Assembly: GCF_900167345.1 (NCBI RefSeq)
Contig: NZ_FUXB01000012.1
Span: 62,001-126,000 of the forward strand
Length of the DNA: 64,000 bases
Reading direction: 5' to 3'
From: Vibrio cincinnatiensis DSM 19608
GTDB taxonomy: Bacteria; Pseudomonadota; Gammaproteobacteria; Enterobacterales; Vibrionaceae
The stretch's first letter is position 1. Each line of letters opens with the position of its first letter. The translations under genes were made by a program, and so were the position numbers. The notes below the pieces were generated by a model, which saw nothing but the letters and a program-made list of their open reading frames with translations, had not been told where the DNA came from and did not search any database. Below are positions 9,536-19,863 of this stretch, in pieces.

Positions 9536-11050
9536 ATGCCGATGACCTCCTCTTACCTAGAGTTTCACAACATTTCCAAGCACTTCCCTGGGGTGAAAGC
9601 GCTCGACAATATCAGCTTTCGCGCCAATGCTGGCAGCATCCACGCTTTAATGGGTGAAAATGGAGCAGGTAAATCCACCTTGCTCAAAACCTTAAGCGGG
9701 CTCTACCAACCTACCGATGGTCGAATGGTGATTAATGGTGAAAATGTCGCGTTTTCCTCCACCAACGAGGCGTTGGAACAAGGGATTGCCATTATTTACC
9801 AAGAGCTCAATCTGGTCCCCGAATTAAGCGTGGCGGAAAACATTTATCTAGGCCAGCTACCGACCAAGAATGGCCGAGTGGATACCGAAACCTTAAACCA
9901 ACGAGCCAAAGCGCAGTTATTACGCCTAGGGGAAGATTTTGACCCATCACGCCCACTCAAAGAGTTTTCGATTGGCCAATGGCAAATGGTGGAAATAGCA
10001 AAAGCACTGAGCCGTAATGCACAAATCATTGCCTTTGATGAGCCAACCAGTAGCCTTTCGCAACGGGAAATTCAAAACTTATTTAAAGTTATCCGTGAAT
10101 TGCGTGATAACGGTAAAATCATTCTTTACGTCTCACACCGTATGGAAGAGATCTTCGATCTGTGCGACGCCATCACCATCTTTAAAGATGGTACCCATGT
10201 ACAAACCTTTGACGACCTCTCACAACTCACTCATGACCGATTAGTCGAACTGATGGTAGGCCGTGAAATTAACGATATCTATAACTACCGCCCACGAGAG
10301 CTGGGGAGAAGTGGCTTACGGATAGAAAACTTTCAAGGCCCTGGCCTATCAGCCCCAGTTTCACTCGATATTCGCCAAGGGGAAATTCTCGGCTTGTTTG
10401 GGCTGGTCGGAGCCGGGCGTACCGAATTGACTCGACTGATTTTCGGCGCAGAAAAAACCACCGCGGGTGAATTATACCTACACGATATTCGAATTCAGGT
10501 ACGCAAACCCAGCGATGCCATCAGAGCGGGTATCACCCTTTGTCCGGAAGATCGTAAAAGCGATGGAATTATCCCCATTATGTCGGTTGCTGAAAATACC
10601 AACATCAGTGCCCGCCCTTGGCACCTCAAACTGGGTAGTTTGATTGATTTTCGTTGGGAAGCGAAAAATGCCCAATATCAACACCAAGCCCTGAACGTTA
10701 AATCCGCCTCACTCGACCAACCTATTGGCAAACTGTCTGGAGGAAACCAACAAAAAGTCATTCTTGGTCGTTGGTTATCGACCGATATGAGTGTGATTTT
10801 GTTAGATGAACCCACCCGTGGCATTGACGTAGGAGCCAAGTCCGAAATTTATGAACTGATTTTTAAGCTGGCTGAAAATGGCGTTACCGTCTTAGTCGTT
10901 TCCAGCGATTTACCCGAAGTGTTGGGAATCTCTGATCGCCTTCTGGTGATGAAAGATGGCGCAGTATCAGGTGAATTACAACGTGATGAATTTAAAGAGC
11001 AAACAGCCCTTCGTTTGGCCATGTTAGGCAAAGATAAAGCGGCGGCTTAA
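9536..11050 (+). CDS. araG: L-arabinose ABC transporter ATP-binding protein
   Basis: Cytoplasmic ATPase subunit of the arabinose importer. The 504-aa protein has two tandem ABC domains. The N-terminal one has Walker [10 protein letters not shown], signature [14 protein letters not shown] and Walker [11 protein letters not shown]. The C-terminal one has a divergent A-loop region ([12 protein letters not shown]), signature [12 protein letters not shown] and [12 protein letters not shown]. This layout is typical of sugar importers of the AraG/RbsA class. GTG 9533, ATG 9536 and ATG 9542 are all possible starts behind GGAG; I chose 9536. It is followed by araH after 20 nt. Confidence 0.97.
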   Translation: MPMTSSYLEFHNISKHFPGVKALDNISFRANAGSIHALMGENGAGKSTLLKTLSGLYQPTDGRMVINGENVAFSSTNEALEQGIAIIYQELNLVPELSVAENIYLGQLPTKNGRVDTETLNQRAKAQLLRLGEDFDPSRPLKEFSIGQWQMVEIAKALSRNAQIIAFDEPTSSLSQREIQNLFKVIRELRDNGKIILYVSHRMEEIFDLCDAITIFKDGTHVQTFDDLSQLTHDRLVELMVGREINDIYNYRPRELGRSGLRIENFQGPGLSAPVSLDIRQGEILGLFGLVGAGRTELTRLIFGAEKTTAGELYLHDIRIQVRKPSDAIRAGITLCPEDRKSDGIIPIMSVAENTNISARPWHLKLGSLIDFRWEAKNAQYQHQALNVKSASLDQPIGKLSGGNQQKVILGRWLSTDMSVILLDEPTRGIDVGAKSEIYELIFKLAENGVTVLVVSSDLPEVLGISDRLLVMKDGAVSGELQRDEFKEQTALRLAMLGKDKAAA

Positions 11051-11070
11051 ATACTTAAAGGAATAACATT

Positions 11071-12057
11071 ATGTCTCTATCCAGTTCGACTAAAATGGTC
11101 AATTCTGAACAGAAACCCAGTGGATTGAATTTTGCCAAAATTTGGGACCGATTTGGCATGTTGATGGTCTTTGCTGGGCTGTTCTTACTCTGTAGCCTTT
11201 TTGTCCCCTACTTTGCCACCTTCATCAATATGAAAGGATTAGGATTAGCCATTTCCATGAGTGGTATGGTGGCCTGTGCCATGCTCTTCTGCCTCGCCTG
11301 TGGCGATCTCGACCTTTCGGTCGCCTCCGTTATCGCTTGTTCCGGCGTTGTCACTGCCGTTGCCATTAACGCCACCAGCAGCGTCGTCCTTGGCATTGGA
11401 GCAGGGTTACTCTCTGGTATTTTCTTTGGGCTACTCAACGGATTCGTGATTGCGAAACTACAAATTAACGCCTTAATTACCACCTTAGCAACCATGCAAA
11501 TTGCCCGAGGATTAGGTTATATCATTTCTGATGGTAAAGCCGTAGGCATTACCGAAGAGCACTTTTTCGCCCTAGGTAACTCCTCTATCTTTGGCATCCC
11601 AACCCCGATTTGGTTAACCCTCATCACCTTCGCTGTATTTGCGTTTTTACTCAACCGCACCGTTTATGGGCGTAACACACTGGCCATTGGTGGGAATGAA
11701 GAAGCCGCACGTCTCGCAGGGGTCAATGTCGTTAAAACCAAAATGCTGATCTTCACCATCTCTGGCTTTATCTCCGCCCTAGCCGGTGTCATTCTTGCCG
11801 CACGGATGACCAGTGGCCAACCCATGACCTCCGTCGGTTTTGAGTTAGTGGTGATTTCAGCTTGTGTACTGGGTGGGGTATCGCTCAAAGGTGGGATTGG
11901 TAAAGTCTCTTATGTTATCGCTGGGGTGTTAATTTTAGGCACAGTGGAAAACGCCATGAACCTATTGAACATGTCGCCATTTGCTCAATACGTCGTTCGA
12001 GGGGTCATCTTACTCGCCGCCGTTATCTTTGACCGTTATAAACAGAAAAATCAATAA
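11071..12057 (+). CDS. araH: L-arabinose ABC transporter permease
   Basis: Inner-membrane permease of the AraFGH importer (BPD_transp_2 family). The 328-aa product is almost entirely hydrophobic segments. It carries the family motif region CGDLDLSVASVIACSGVV near residues 77-94, and ALAGVILAARMTSGQPMTSVG with VISACVLGGVSLKGGIG in the C-terminal half. A good AAAGGAAT ribosome-binding site precedes ATG 11071. It is the last gene of the rightward arabinose unit and is followed by a hairpin. Confidence 0.97.
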   Translation: MSLSSSTKMVNSEQKPSGLNFAKIWDRFGMLMVFAGLFLLCSLFVPYFATFINMKGLGLAISMSGMVACAMLFCLACGDLDLSVASVIACSGVVTAVAINATSSVVLGIGAGLLSGIFFGLLNGFVIAKLQINALITTLATMQIARGLGYIISDGKAVGITEEHFFALGNSSIFGIPTPIWLTLITFAVFAFLLNRTVYGRNTLAIGGNEEAARLAGVNVVKTKMLIFTISGFISALAGVILAARMTSGQPMTSVGFELVVISACVLGGVSLKGGIGKVSYVIAGVLILGTVENAMNLLNMSPFAQYVVRGVILLAAVIFDRYKQKNQ

Positions 12058-12070
12058 TCAACTAATTTCT

Positions 12071-12094
12071 CCCCTTTATTTTTAAATAAAGGGG
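12071..12094 (+). terminator. Hairpin after araH
   Basis: CCCCTTTATTT and AAATAAAGGGG form an 11-bp stem with a 2-nt loop, 13 nt after the araH stop. The flank is A/T-rich but lacks a clean T-run, so termination efficiency is uncertain. Confidence 0.55.
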
Positions 12095-12475
12095 AATGTA
12101 TTAATAACTCTCGACTCACATTCAAAATACTATTTAATTATCGTTTCTTAAAAACAACATCCAGAAAAGACACCCAGTAAAATATAAAATAAAGCACAAC
12201 CAACCCATTTATTTTCAAAGACCATAAAGAAAACACTGTAAAATTAAAGAAACTGAATACACCCCACCAACGTTAACTCAACAATCAGTTAAAAATCAAA
12301 AAGATAAATTCATTATAAAAAGCAATTACAATTAAGGCCACCATAATAAAAACGAATCAATAAGATAGTATCTCTCTTATGAAAGTGACTTTTAATATCG
12401 ACATCTATACATTCCTTCATGTTCAAGCTAATCTACTGATAATAAGAAAATATTAAATTCCATGGAGGATAAGTT
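12095..12475. other. A+T-rich intergenic stretch before the chemoreceptor gene
   Basis: 381 bp of strongly A+T-rich DNA with no open frame, repeat or RNA structure that I can support. It must contain the promoter of the chemoreceptor gene, but I see no convincing sigma-70 or sigma-28 match. The only clear signal is the ribosome-binding site GGAGGA at 12464-12469. Confidence 0.6.
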
Positions 12476-14074
12476 ATGCTGAATGTGAAGCGAGCTCTCG
12501 TATTAAAAATGCTTACTGTTGCAATATTAATGATAGCGACATCCGGCATTACTTTTTTCCTAATGAATAAAAGTTCAGGGGTATTAATTCACCATATTGA
12601 AACCGATCTCACAGAAGAACGTAATATGGTTAGGTTATTTCAAGAAGGATTAGGGTTACGCTTGGCAATTTTAGCTAAAATTGCCAACCCAAGTGCCACT
12701 CAACCTCACTTGAGCTATAACAGAGCTAAACAAGAGATACTTGACGTCCTACCTAGTCTTGAACAAGAAGGCTCCCCCGAAATCCATCAAATATTGCAGC
12801 AACTACACCGCTGGATGCTCGAAGCCGACCGCATGATGGAACGGGCTCTTGTTGGCGATGCTCAAGGAGCCATGCGTATCACTCGAGAAAGTGAAGCCGC
12901 TGCATGGCAAGATTTTAGAATGCCTTGGCTACAGGCCATTGATAACCAAGCTCAGCTAGCACAATATGCCTTTAAAGAAGCGGAAAAAGTGAGACAATCC
13001 GCTATTACTGGCTCAGGAACCATGATTTTCGTCGCAATGTCATTGCTAATCTTCGTATCTTGGCAGTTTTACAAACGCTTAGCGAACGCATTAGGGGGTG
13101 AGCTAAAACAGGCGGTTGATGTAGCAAATCGCATTGCTAACGGAGATTTAACCCAACCCATTGATTTACGCCAAGCCCATGCAACCAGCTTACTCGCGTC
13201 ACTGGCTCGAATGCAACAAAGCCTAAAAGAGCTCGTCACCTCCGTCACCGAGAATGCCACACACGTCAGTTCGATAACTCAAGAGATGTTTAACCATACG
13301 AATGAATCCACTCAACGTATTGTTCAACAGAGCCAAAAAACAGAGACCGTCGCAGCCGCAGTGACAGAGATGAATGCCAGTTCACATGAAGTCGCTCAAC
13401 GAGTGTCTCAAACACACAGCGCTGCGGAGCAAGGGCAAACCAATGCCATTCGCAGCCAAGAACGTATGGCCAACACCGTCATTACATTAAATAAATTAGC
13501 TCAAAATATGTCGACAACGTCTCGTGTGGTTGAAGATCTCAATACCCATTGTGAAGGTATCACCAAAATCATTAATGAAATTAAAGGCATTGCAGAGCAA
13601 ACGAATTTACTTGCTCTGAATGCCTCAATTGAAGCCGCCCGAGCAGGTGATCAAGGAAGAGGGTTTGCAGTCGTTGCGGATGAGGTTCGTTCTTTAGCTT
13701 CTCGCTCAGCAGAAAGTTCTGAAGAGATCACATCCGTCGTCAATCAGCTCGTCCATCACTCAGAGTTAGCCCGCCATGCGATGGGGGAAAGCCAAGAAGA
13801 GATGGCGATGTTAAATCAACACGCAGACGAAACCGTTGAAGAAATTAATGATTTATTGAAAGCCATCAATCAAATCTTCGATATGAGTACCCAAATTGCC
13901 TGTGCTTCTGAGCAACAATCGCTGACCTCTGATGAAATTAACCAAAATATGCAGATGATTGCAGATATGACCGAAGAAATCCGTACCGCATTACAAAACT
14001 CCCATACGGTCAGCCAGCAGTTGAAACTTAATACCGAAACGTTACAACAGCAGGTACAAAAATTCAGTTTATAA
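12476..14074 (+). CDS. Methyl-accepting chemotaxis protein
   Basis: Inner-membrane chemoreceptor, 532 aa. TM1 is at about 10-30, followed by a helical periplasmic domain of about 145 residues that resembles a four-helix-bundle sensor. TM2 is at about 178-198, then a HAMP linker and a cytoplasmic coiled-coil signalling domain. The highly conserved hairpin tip is present ([33 protein letters not shown]). Strong GGAGGA ribosome-binding site. The ligand is unknown. Position next to araFGH makes arabinose or AraF-bound sugar a reasonable guess, but the 381-bp gap and hairpin suggest its own promoter. Confidence 0.93.
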   Translation: MLNVKRALVLKMLTVAILMIATSGITFFLMNKSSGVLIHHIETDLTEERNMVRLFQEGLGLRLAILAKIANPSATQPHLSYNRAKQEILDVLPSLEQEGSPEIHQILQQLHRWMLEADRMMERALVGDAQGAMRITRESEAAAWQDFRMPWLQAIDNQAQLAQYAFKEAEKVRQSAITGSGTMIFVAMSLLIFVSWQFYKRLANALGGELKQAVDVANRIANGDLTQPIDLRQAHATSLLASLARMQQSLKELVTSVTENATHVSSITQEMFNHTNESTQRIVQQSQKTETVAAAVTEMNASSHEVAQRVSQTHSAAEQGQTNAIRSQERMANTVITLNKLAQNMSTTSRVVEDLNTHCEGITKIINEIKGIAEQTNLLALNASIEAARAGDQGRGFAVVADEVRSLASRSAESSEEITSVVNQLVHHSELARHAMGESQEEMAMLNQHADETVEEINDLLKAINQIFDMSTQIACASEQQSLTSDEINQNMQMIADMTEEIRTALQNSHTVSQQLKLNTETLQQQVQKFSL

Positions 14075-14094
14075 ATACACGTATGACGTCAAAT

Positions 14095-14126
14095 ACCACA
14101 GTAAGGAAAAGAGACCTTACTGTGGT
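14095..14126. terminator. Hairpin between convergent chemoreceptor and yhiN-family genes
   Basis: A 12-bp perfect stem (ACCACAGTAAGG / CCTTACTGTGGT) with an 8-nt loop lies between two convergent stop codons. The position fits a bidirectional terminator, though T-runs are weak on both sides. Confidence 0.6.
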
Positions 14127-14130
14127 TCAC

Positions 14131-15318
14131 TCACACCCACTGCCCGGCCACAAAACCACTCGACCATGCCCATTGGAAGTTATAGCCACCGAGCCAGCCC
14201 GTAACATCCATCACTTCGCCGACAAAAAATAAACCCGGGACAATTTTGCATTCCATGGTTTTCGATGACAAAACGTCAGTATCCACCCCACCGAGTGTCA
14301 CTTCTGCGGTGCGATAACCTTCTGTGCCATTCGGTACAAGAGTCCATTGCTCAAGCGCTTCTCCCACACTCAACAGCGCTTTAGTGGAAAACTGTTTCAG
14401 CGGTTTATCGACAAAGAGCTGACGCTCTAACAACACCTCTACTAACCGTTTCGGTAATACCCGAGCTAAAGTGGTTTTCAGGGTTTGGTTAGGGTGCTCT
14501 TCTCGTGCTGTTGTCAGCCATGCGTCGACATCAATGTTAGGCAATAAATTGATCGTAATGGCTTGGCCGGGCTGCCAATAAGACGAGATTTGCAACACCG
14601 CTGGCCCAGATAAACCACGATGCGTAAATAACAGCGCTTCTTTAAAACTTTTGCCACATTGAGCCTGAATCTCAACCGGCACCGCAATACCAGACAGTTC
14701 AGCTAAAGCTTCTTTATCTGCGACATGTAAAGTAAAAGGCACCAACCCGGCACAGGTTGGTAATATCGGTAATGAAAATTGTTCTGCAATTTTATAGCCA
14801 AAAGGGGTCGCCCCAAGTTTTGGCATTGAAAGCCCCCCCGTTGCGACAACCAGCGATTGACACTCAATGTCGCCTTGCGAGGTGTTGAGGAAAAAACCCG
14901 ACTCGGTTTTTGCTATCTTTTGAATCTCCACCTGATAGCGCTGAGTCAAATTGGAGTGGTTGCACTCAGCCAATAGCAAGTGAACGATCTCTTTAGCAGA
15001 ATCGAGGCAGAACAGTTGCCCATGTTCACGCTCTTCAAACTCAATACCATATTTACTGACCAGGGATATAAAATCCCAGTTGGTGTATTGCGATAAGGCT
15101 GACTTTACAAAATGAGGATTTCGGCATAAATAATTGGCCGCAGAGACATCGTAATTAGTGAAATTGCAGCGACCGCCCCCTGATATTAAAATTTTTCGGC
15201 CCGGCTTTTTGGCGTGATCAACCAGCAGCACTCGACGCCCACGCTTAGCAGCTTGCGCTGCGCACATTAGCCCCGCGGCCCCCGCTCCAACCACCACTAC
15301 GTCTACTTTTTCATTCAT
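14131..15318 (-). CDS. NAD(P)/FAD-dependent oxidoreductase, HI0933/YhiN family
   Basis: Flavoprotein of the YhiN family, 395 aa. It has the N-terminal FAD-binding VVVGAGAAGLMCAAQAAKRG, the family-diagnostic KPGRKILISGGGRCNFTN, a central ATGGLSMPKLGATPFGY and the C-terminal FFVGEVMDVTGWLGGYNFQ. E. coli YhiN has been reported as the 23S rRNA dihydrouridine synthase RdsA; I recall this rather than verify it, so no symbol is assigned. It starts at ATG 15318. A terminator for the upstream gene uspB separates the two. Confidence 0.9.
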   Translation of the reverse strand: MNEKVDVVVVGAGAAGLMCAAQAAKRGRRVLLVDHAKKPGRKILISGGGRCNFTNYDVSAANYLCRNPHFVKSALSQYTNWDFISLVSKYGIEFEEREHGQLFCLDSAKEIVHLLLAECNHSNLTQRYQVEIQKIAKTESGFFLNTSQGDIECQSLVVATGGLSMPKLGATPFGYKIAEQFSLPILPTCAGLVPFTLHVADKEALAELSGIAVPVEIQAQCGKSFKEALLFTHRGLSGPAVLQISSYWQPGQAITINLLPNIDVDAWLTTAREEHPNQTLKTTLARVLPKRLVEVLLERQLFVDKPLKQFSTKALLSVGEALEQWTLVPNGTEGYRTAEVTLGGVDTDVLSSKTMECKIVPGLFFVGEVMDVTGWLGGYNFQWAWSSGFVAGQWV

Positions 15319-15337
15319 GACCGACTCTCAACTGCAA

Positions 15338-15367
15338 TAAAAAAGGATGTGCGACCAGCACATCCTT
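15338..15367 (-). terminator. Rho-independent terminator of uspB
   Basis: A 10-bp stem AAGGATGTGC / GCACATCCTT with a 5-nt loop is followed on the minus strand by a run of T residues (A-run at 15338-15344 on the plus strand). A clear intrinsic terminator between uspB and the yhiN-family gene. Confidence 0.85.
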
Positions 15368-15420
15368 ACTCACTAGGTTCAATATTCTAACGGCAAACAA
15401 TCACCTTGCCAATCTACCTT

Positions 15421-15744
15421 TCAAAGCAGAAAAGCAACCAAAGAGGTTAATGCAATCAAAGCGCAGCAAAGCACAAAAAGCTCTCTGACTCGGTCACATT
15501 TCCCAGTAAAGACTGGGTCATGATGATGGTGATATTCTTTGCTCTTTAAATAATGGTAAAGGCGAACTTGCTTGGTGACATTACCATGAGTGGTAAAAAA
15601 ACCGCCGCCATCCACTTGCTGATAAAGCAAGGGGTGAGCTTCACGCATAATGTAGATAAGTGAACGAAGTGCGGTTAGATATCGAGCCATATTAATTCCC
15701 GTCACCACCATAAGTGCTAAAAGAATCGTATCTCCACTGATCAT
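15421..15744 (-). CDS. uspB: Universal stress protein B
   Basis: Small inner-membrane stress protein, 107 aa, very similar in layout to E. coli UspB (111 aa). It has an N-terminal membrane segment (about 4-20), the conserved core [18 protein letters not shown] and VRLYHYL, a basic polar region and a C-terminal membrane segment (about 89-107). Its molecular role is unknown; in E. coli it is under RpoS and linked to ethanol stress. It is adjacent to ftnA and uspA. Confidence 0.93.
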   Translation of the reverse strand: MISGDTILLALMVVTGINMARYLTALRSLIYIMREAHPLLYQQVDGGGFFTTHGNVTKQVRLYHYLKSKEYHHHHDPVFTGKCDRVRELFVLCCALIALTSLVAFLL

Positions 15745-15818
15745 CTTTTCCTCCCTACATCTTTGGTAAGTCTGCCCAGAGAAAAAGACGTTTGTGTTAG
15801 TCCATCTTTCTGCTGAAA

Positions 15819-16346
15819 TTATTCAGCGGGGGCATCCATTACTGAAGATGAGCCTGCTTTTGCCAATGCCGCTAGATCTTTATCAATAAAGAACAACGCT
15901 TTTCCATCTTCACCGACCAGTTCTAGCTTATCTAGAATCCCTTTAAACAACTTCTCTTCTTCGTGCTGTTCTGCGACATACCATTGAAGGAAGTTAAAGG
16001 TTGAGTAATCTTGTGATGTGAATGCCACATGAGCCAATTTATTAATCTGTTGGGTAATCATCTGCTCATGCTCATACGTTTCACGAAACACTTCACCTAA
16101 GCTTGCAAAATCGTGTTTTGGCGCAGCGATAGAACCAATAAGAGGCATGGAACCCGTTTCGCTCACATAGGTAAATAAGCGCTGCATATGTTGCATTTCT
16201 TCGACTGCGTGAGCACGTAGAAACTCAGCCGCTCCTTCAAATCCTTTATCTTCACACCAAGCACTCATTTGTAAGTATAGATTGGATGAGAAAAATTCGA
16301 GGTTAATTTGATCATTCAATTGTTCAACCATTGCAGATGAAAGCAT
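15819..16346 (-). CDS. ftnA: Non-heme ferritin
   Basis: Cytoplasmic iron-storage protein forming a 24-subunit shell. The 175-aa product carries the ferroxidase residues at the usual positions: E17 in [13 protein letters not shown]50 and H53 in [13 protein letters not shown]. It also has [12 protein letters not shown] and [16 protein letters not shown]. The ATG at 16346 has AGGAG 6 nt upstream. The C-terminus is slightly longer than E. coli FtnA (165 aa). It is divergent from uspA with 163 bp between them. Confidence 0.97.
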   Translation of the reverse strand: MLSSAMVEQLNDQINLEFFSSNLYLQMSAWCEDKGFEGAAEFLRAHAVEEMQHMQRLFTYVSETGSMPLIGSIAAPKHDFASLGEVFRETYEHEQMITQQINKLAHVAFTSQDYSTFNFLQWYVAEQHEEEKLFKGILDKLELVGEDGKALFFIDKDLAALAKAGSSSVMDAPAE

Positions 16347-16509
16347 TCATAACTCCTGATTATTCATAGTGACGATTTTCACTATATCACGATCCTTCAC
16401 TATTGTGAGACCACCGTAGCGACGCTCTGTGGATATGAGATCACGCTGGCAAAAAAGATTCATACGAAGTGCTAATCTTATAGACAGTTATCGATAAGGA
16501 GGTAGCCTA

Positions 16510-16935
16510 ATGAGTTATCAACATATTTTAGTTGCGGTCGATCTTTCTGAAGACAGCAAAATTTTGATCGATAAAGCGGTGGCTCTTGCCAAACCACTCA
16601 ATGCTGAAATTTCTTTCATCCACATTGATGTGAACTACGCAGAACTGTATACCGGACTTATTGATATTAACTTGGCAGAAACTCAACATCATTCCATGGA
16701 AAGTTCGCAAAAACAGTTACAAGAACTCGCCGATTACGCTAATCACCCCATCCATCATACTCTCGTGGGAAGTGGTGATTTTAGCAATGAGCTGTGCGAA
16801 ACCATTAATGAGTTTAATATCGACCTTGTGGTCTGTGGGCACCATCAGGATTTTTGGAGTAAGATTCTCTCATCCACTCGCCAACTGATTAACTGCTCAC
16901 CTGTTGATATGTTGGTTGTACCACTCAACGACTGA
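16510..16935 (+). CDS. uspA: Universal stress protein A
   Basis: Cytoplasmic UspA-family stress protein, 141 aa, starting MSYQHILVAVDLSEDS as in enteric and vibrio UspA. The C-terminal part ILSSTRQLINCSPVDMLVVPL is characteristic; it lacks the G-X2-G-X9-G ATP-binding pattern of ATP-binding Usp proteins, in keeping with UspA proper. A very strong AAGGAGG site precedes ATG 16510. Divergent from ftnA. Confidence 0.95.
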   Translation: MSYQHILVAVDLSEDSKILIDKAVALAKPLNAEISFIHIDVNYAELYTGLIDINLAETQHHSMESSQKQLQELADYANHPIHHTLVGSGDFSNELCETINEFNIDLVVCGHHQDFWSKILSSTRQLINCSPVDMLVVPLND

Positions 16936-16990
16936 CGATAAGCAAAAAGTCCGCTAGACTGCAGAAAGTTTTCATTCACTGACCAGTATT

Positions 16991-17884
16991 ATGATTTACT
17001 TATCTGCAGTTACTCTATTATGGGCTTTTTCCTTCAGCCTGATCGGCGTTTATCTCGCGGGTCAGGTTGATGCTTGGTTTGCGGTTTGGATGCGAGTCGC
17101 GCTTGCTTGCATCGTCTTTTTACCTTTTCTACAAATTAAGCAAGTTCCTAAAGCGTTGATGGCCAAACTCATGGCCATTGGCGGTATTCAATTAGGGCTG
17201 ATGTATTGCTTCTATTACCAATCTTTTTTGCTGCTATCGGTTCCCGAGGTTTTACTGTTTACCGTATTAACACCGATTTATGTCACTTTATTGTACGACT
17301 TACTCAAAGGGCATTTCTCACCTTGGTACTTAGTCACGGCCGCCATTGCGGTGATCGGCGCAATATGGATTAAGTTTACGGGTATTAATGAGCACTTTTT
17401 TCTTGGTTTCATGGTTGTCCAAGGGGCGAACCTTTGCTTTGCTATTGGTCAGGTTGGCTATAAATACGTGATGGAAAAAGAACCCATCTCACTCCCTCAA
17501 CATGCGTTATTTGGCTATTTCTATCTTGGTGCATTTCTGGTGGCCAGCATCGCTTTTCTCTTACTAGGCAATCCTCAGCAGCTACCAAGCAGTACCTTAC
17601 AATGGGGAATATTAATCTACCTTGGTTTGATTGCTTCAGGTTTGGGCTATTTTGCGTGGAATAAAGGAGCTTGTCAGGTCAACGCTGGAGCGTTAGCCAT
17701 TATGAATAATGCACTGGTTCCCGCTGGGTTGATCATCAATATTGTTATCTGGAACCGAGACGTCGATTTACTCCGTTTGTCTGTGGGTGGGGGAATTATC
17801 ATGTTATCACTCTGGCTCAATGAAACTTGGATTAAACGGCTGGTTGAGCGCCATTCTTGTCATAAAACCCAGCATCAACCTTAA
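16991..17884 (+). CDS. EamA/DMT-family transporter
   Basis: Inner-membrane transporter of the drug/metabolite superfamily, 297 aa, with about ten hydrophobic segments arranged as two EamA repeats. The N-terminal half has YLSAVTLLWAFSFSLIGV; the C-terminal half has GLIASGLGYFAWNKGACQVNAGALAIMNNALVPAG. Members export amino acids, nucleotides or carboxylates; the substrate here is unknown. The ribosome-binding site is weak. It converges on the next gene with only 11 nt between the stop codons. Confidence 0.9.
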   Translation: MIYLSAVTLLWAFSFSLIGVYLAGQVDAWFAVWMRVALACIVFLPFLQIKQVPKALMAKLMAIGGIQLGLMYCFYYQSFLLLSVPEVLLFTVLTPIYVTLLYDLLKGHFSPWYLVTAAIAVIGAIWIKFTGINEHFFLGFMVVQGANLCFAIGQVGYKYVMEKEPISLPQHALFGYFYLGAFLVASIAFLLLGNPQQLPSSTLQWGILIYLGLIASGLGYFAWNKGACQVNAGALAIMNNALVPAGLIINIVIWNRDVDLLRLSVGGGIIMLSLWLNETWIKRLVERHSCHKTQHQP

Positions 17885-17895
17885 ACGGAACAGGG

Positions 17896-18288
17896 TTAGT
17901 GAAACTGAGCGAAATGGCGATCCTCTATTGGCAGGGCTAAATTGAGTTCAGTAAACTTTCCTTGTAATGCTTGTTGCTTTTTCATTAGCTTGCGTTGTTT
18001 TTTTAACACCTTCGCTAGCTTTTTCTGATATTTCTTCTGCTTTTTCAGCATTTTTTTCGTCAAGATGAATGACGGCTCCTCTATCCCCGGTGTGGTGGCT
18101 GATAACGACGTCGTCAGGCGCTGAGGGCTTTGCGTTTTTAATGCTTGTGGTTTACATAAGTGACTTTTATCAGCCGAACTGCGAGCACAAGCACCACAGA
18201 CATAGTTCGGTTCCATCACCCATTGTTGGATCTCTCCCATTGATGTACGAATCTCGTGACGATTGAGCTTACATAAGCGCTTGACCAT
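17896..18288 (-). CDS. Conserved hypothetical protein with Cys cluster and Lys-rich helix
   Basis: 130 aa, function unknown; I believe similar proteins occur in other vibrios. The N-terminal part has cysteines at 6, 31, 34 and 45 (CKLNRHE, VCGACARSSADKSHLC), a possible zinc-binding knuckle. A Ser/Thr/Pro linker follows. Residues about 77-112 are an unbroken Lys/Gln-rich stretch likely to be a charged single helix (KKMLKKQKKYQKKLAKVL). Such a layout would suit nucleic-acid or ribosome binding, but that is inference. It starts at ATG 18288 without a strong ribosome-binding site. Confidence 0.7.
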   Translation of the reverse strand: MVKRLCKLNRHEIRTSMGEIQQWVMEPNYVCGACARSSADKSHLCKPQALKTQSPQRLTTSLSATTPGIEEPSFILTKKMLKKQKKYQKKLAKVLKKQRKLMKKQQALQGKFTELNLALPIEDRHFAQFH

Positions 18289-18394
18289 AAAAAGGCAACC
18301 ATAAATAACAATAAGAATAATTCTTAGTTAGATATAACTTAAGCGCACGAGAATGGCAAGTGAGATTTCCGTTCCCCCACGGTGCGTTTTGCTC

Positions 18395-19171
18395 TTACAT
18401 TGCTGCAATCACATAAACATCAAATCGGTTTTTTTTAGTTTCAATCGCCATACTGGGTTTTTGCTCTGCTAACCATGGTGCATAATCTGGCCGTTTTACT
18501 ACGACACGTTTACCGGCCAGCTGTAAAGCAGGAGCAAGTAAGCCATCGGCATCATTATCCGCACCCACTAACGATTGAAAAACCCGCATCTCTTTTTTCA
18601 CCAAGGCGGTTTTTTTCTTATTTTCTGGGTGGGGATACATTGGGTCAAGATATACCACCTCTGGCTGACAGAAATGCTCATCAGCCGCTAACTTTTGCAG
18701 AGCATCATGGCTTGAGGCATGCAGTAAGGTCACTCGTTCACTCACCCATACACCAATTTCACTGTCTTGTTTGGCTCGTTGTAAACCATCATCCAGCAGA
18801 GCAGCAACCACAGGGTGTCGCTCCACCATCTGTACGTGACACCCCAGTGAAGCCAGCACAAACGCATCACGCCCCAACCCAGCCGTGGCATCTAACACGC
18901 TAGGGAGTTTTCCTTTATTCAGCCCAGCAGCCTTTGCTATCGCTTGGCCTTTACCGCCACCAAATTTTCGTCGATGGGCCACCGCGCCATTGACCCAATC
19001 GACATAAATCGCGCCTAATTTCGGTTCGTCAACTTTACGCAGCTCTAACCGTTCAGCGGTCAAGACTAAAGCAAACAGACTGCTTTCACAGTGTGTTAAT
19101 TGCCAACGTTGGGCAATCAGTGCCAATTGTTCAGCACGCTCAGGGGCTTCACATAGTAACTGTAGCTGCAA
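18395..19171 (-). CDS. rsmJ: 16S rRNA (guanine1516-N2)-methyltransferase RsmJ
   Basis: SAM-dependent methyltransferase modifying G1516 of 16S rRNA. The 258-aa product has family segments [39 protein letters not shown] (SAM site), [22 protein letters not shown] (catalytic motif) and [15 protein letters not shown]. The start appears to be TTG at 19171 with GGAG about 14 nt upstream; no closer ATG keeps the conserved N-terminus. It stands alone, divergent from asnC. Confidence 0.95.
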   Translation of the reverse strand: MQLQLLCEAPERAEQLALIAQRWQLTHCESSLFALVLTAERLELRKVDEPKLGAIYVDWVNGAVAHRRKFGGGKGQAIAKAAGLNKGKLPSVLDATAGLGRDAFVLASLGCHVQMVERHPVVAALLDDGLQRAKQDSEIGVWVSERVTLLHASSHDALQKLAADEHFCQPEVVYLDPMYPHPENKKKTALVKKEMRVFQSLVGADNDADGLLAPALQLAGKRVVVKRPDYAPWLAEQKPSMAIETKKNRFDVYVIAAM

Positions 19172-19392
19172 AAGAGAGTCTCCAAAGAGGGATATAAAAA
19201 CGAGCGCTAGTGTAGCGGATTTTCATTCTAACAGCGATATTTTCACACGGAACAATCACGGGGATCGGTTATTTGAGTGAAGTTTCCATGGGCATGAACG
19301 ATGCCTTGGCAGAGGGAAGTATTCATGTTATCTAATGAGCATGAGGTTTCGTCTCAATACTTTATTTATCAGCCTATCGCTCAGGACTAACC

Positions 19393-19857
19393 ATGCAAGC
19401 AGCTTCAACAAAATTGGACGATCTGGATCGCGCCATATTAAAAATATTAATGGATGACGCCCGAACGCCCTATGCGGAAATGGCGAAGCAATTTAACGTC
19501 AGCCCCGCAACCATACATGTGCGAATTGAGAAAATGAAAGCGGCCGATATTATTCAGCGCACAGAAGTCGTGGTAAACACCAAAAAGCTGGGGTATGACG
19601 TTTGCTGTTTTATCGGAATCAATCTTAATGCCGCGCGAGATTACCACTCAGCACTCGCCAAACTCAACGCGTTGGAAGAAGTGGTTGAAGCTTATTACAC
19701 CACTGGCGCATACAATATTTTCGTCAAGTTGATGTGTAAATCCATTGAAGAGCTACAGTTCGTGTTGATTGATAAGCTGCAAGCCATTGATGAAGTACAA
19801 TCAACCGAAACGTTGATTTCGCTGCAAAATCCCATTAATCGCAATGTCAATCCATAA
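19393..19857 (+). CDS. asnC: Transcriptional regulator AsnC
   Basis: Lrp/AsnC-family regulator, 154 aa. An N-terminal helix-turn-helix (LDRAILKILMDDARTPYAEM, FNVSPATIHVRIEKMK) is followed by the amino-acid-binding RAM domain with VVEAYYTTGAYNIFVKLMCKS. It matches E. coli AsnC closely, including GYDVCCFIGI and STETLISLQNPI. E. coli AsnC controls asnA and responds to asparagine. No asnA is next to it here, so its target must lie elsewhere. AGGA precedes ATG 19393. Confidence 0.95.
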   Translation: MQAASTKLDDLDRAILKILMDDARTPYAEMAKQFNVSPATIHVRIEKMKAADIIQRTEVVVNTKKLGYDVCCFIGINLNAARDYHSALAKLNALEEVVEAYYTTGAYNIFVKLMCKSIEELQFVLIDKLQAIDEVQSTETLISLQNPINRNVNP

Positions 19858-19863
19858 ACAAGT

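Noticed and set aside
19288-19335. 15-codon frame upstream of asnC, possible leader peptide
   Set aside because: No ribosome-binding site, no attenuator-like codon run and no terminator after it.
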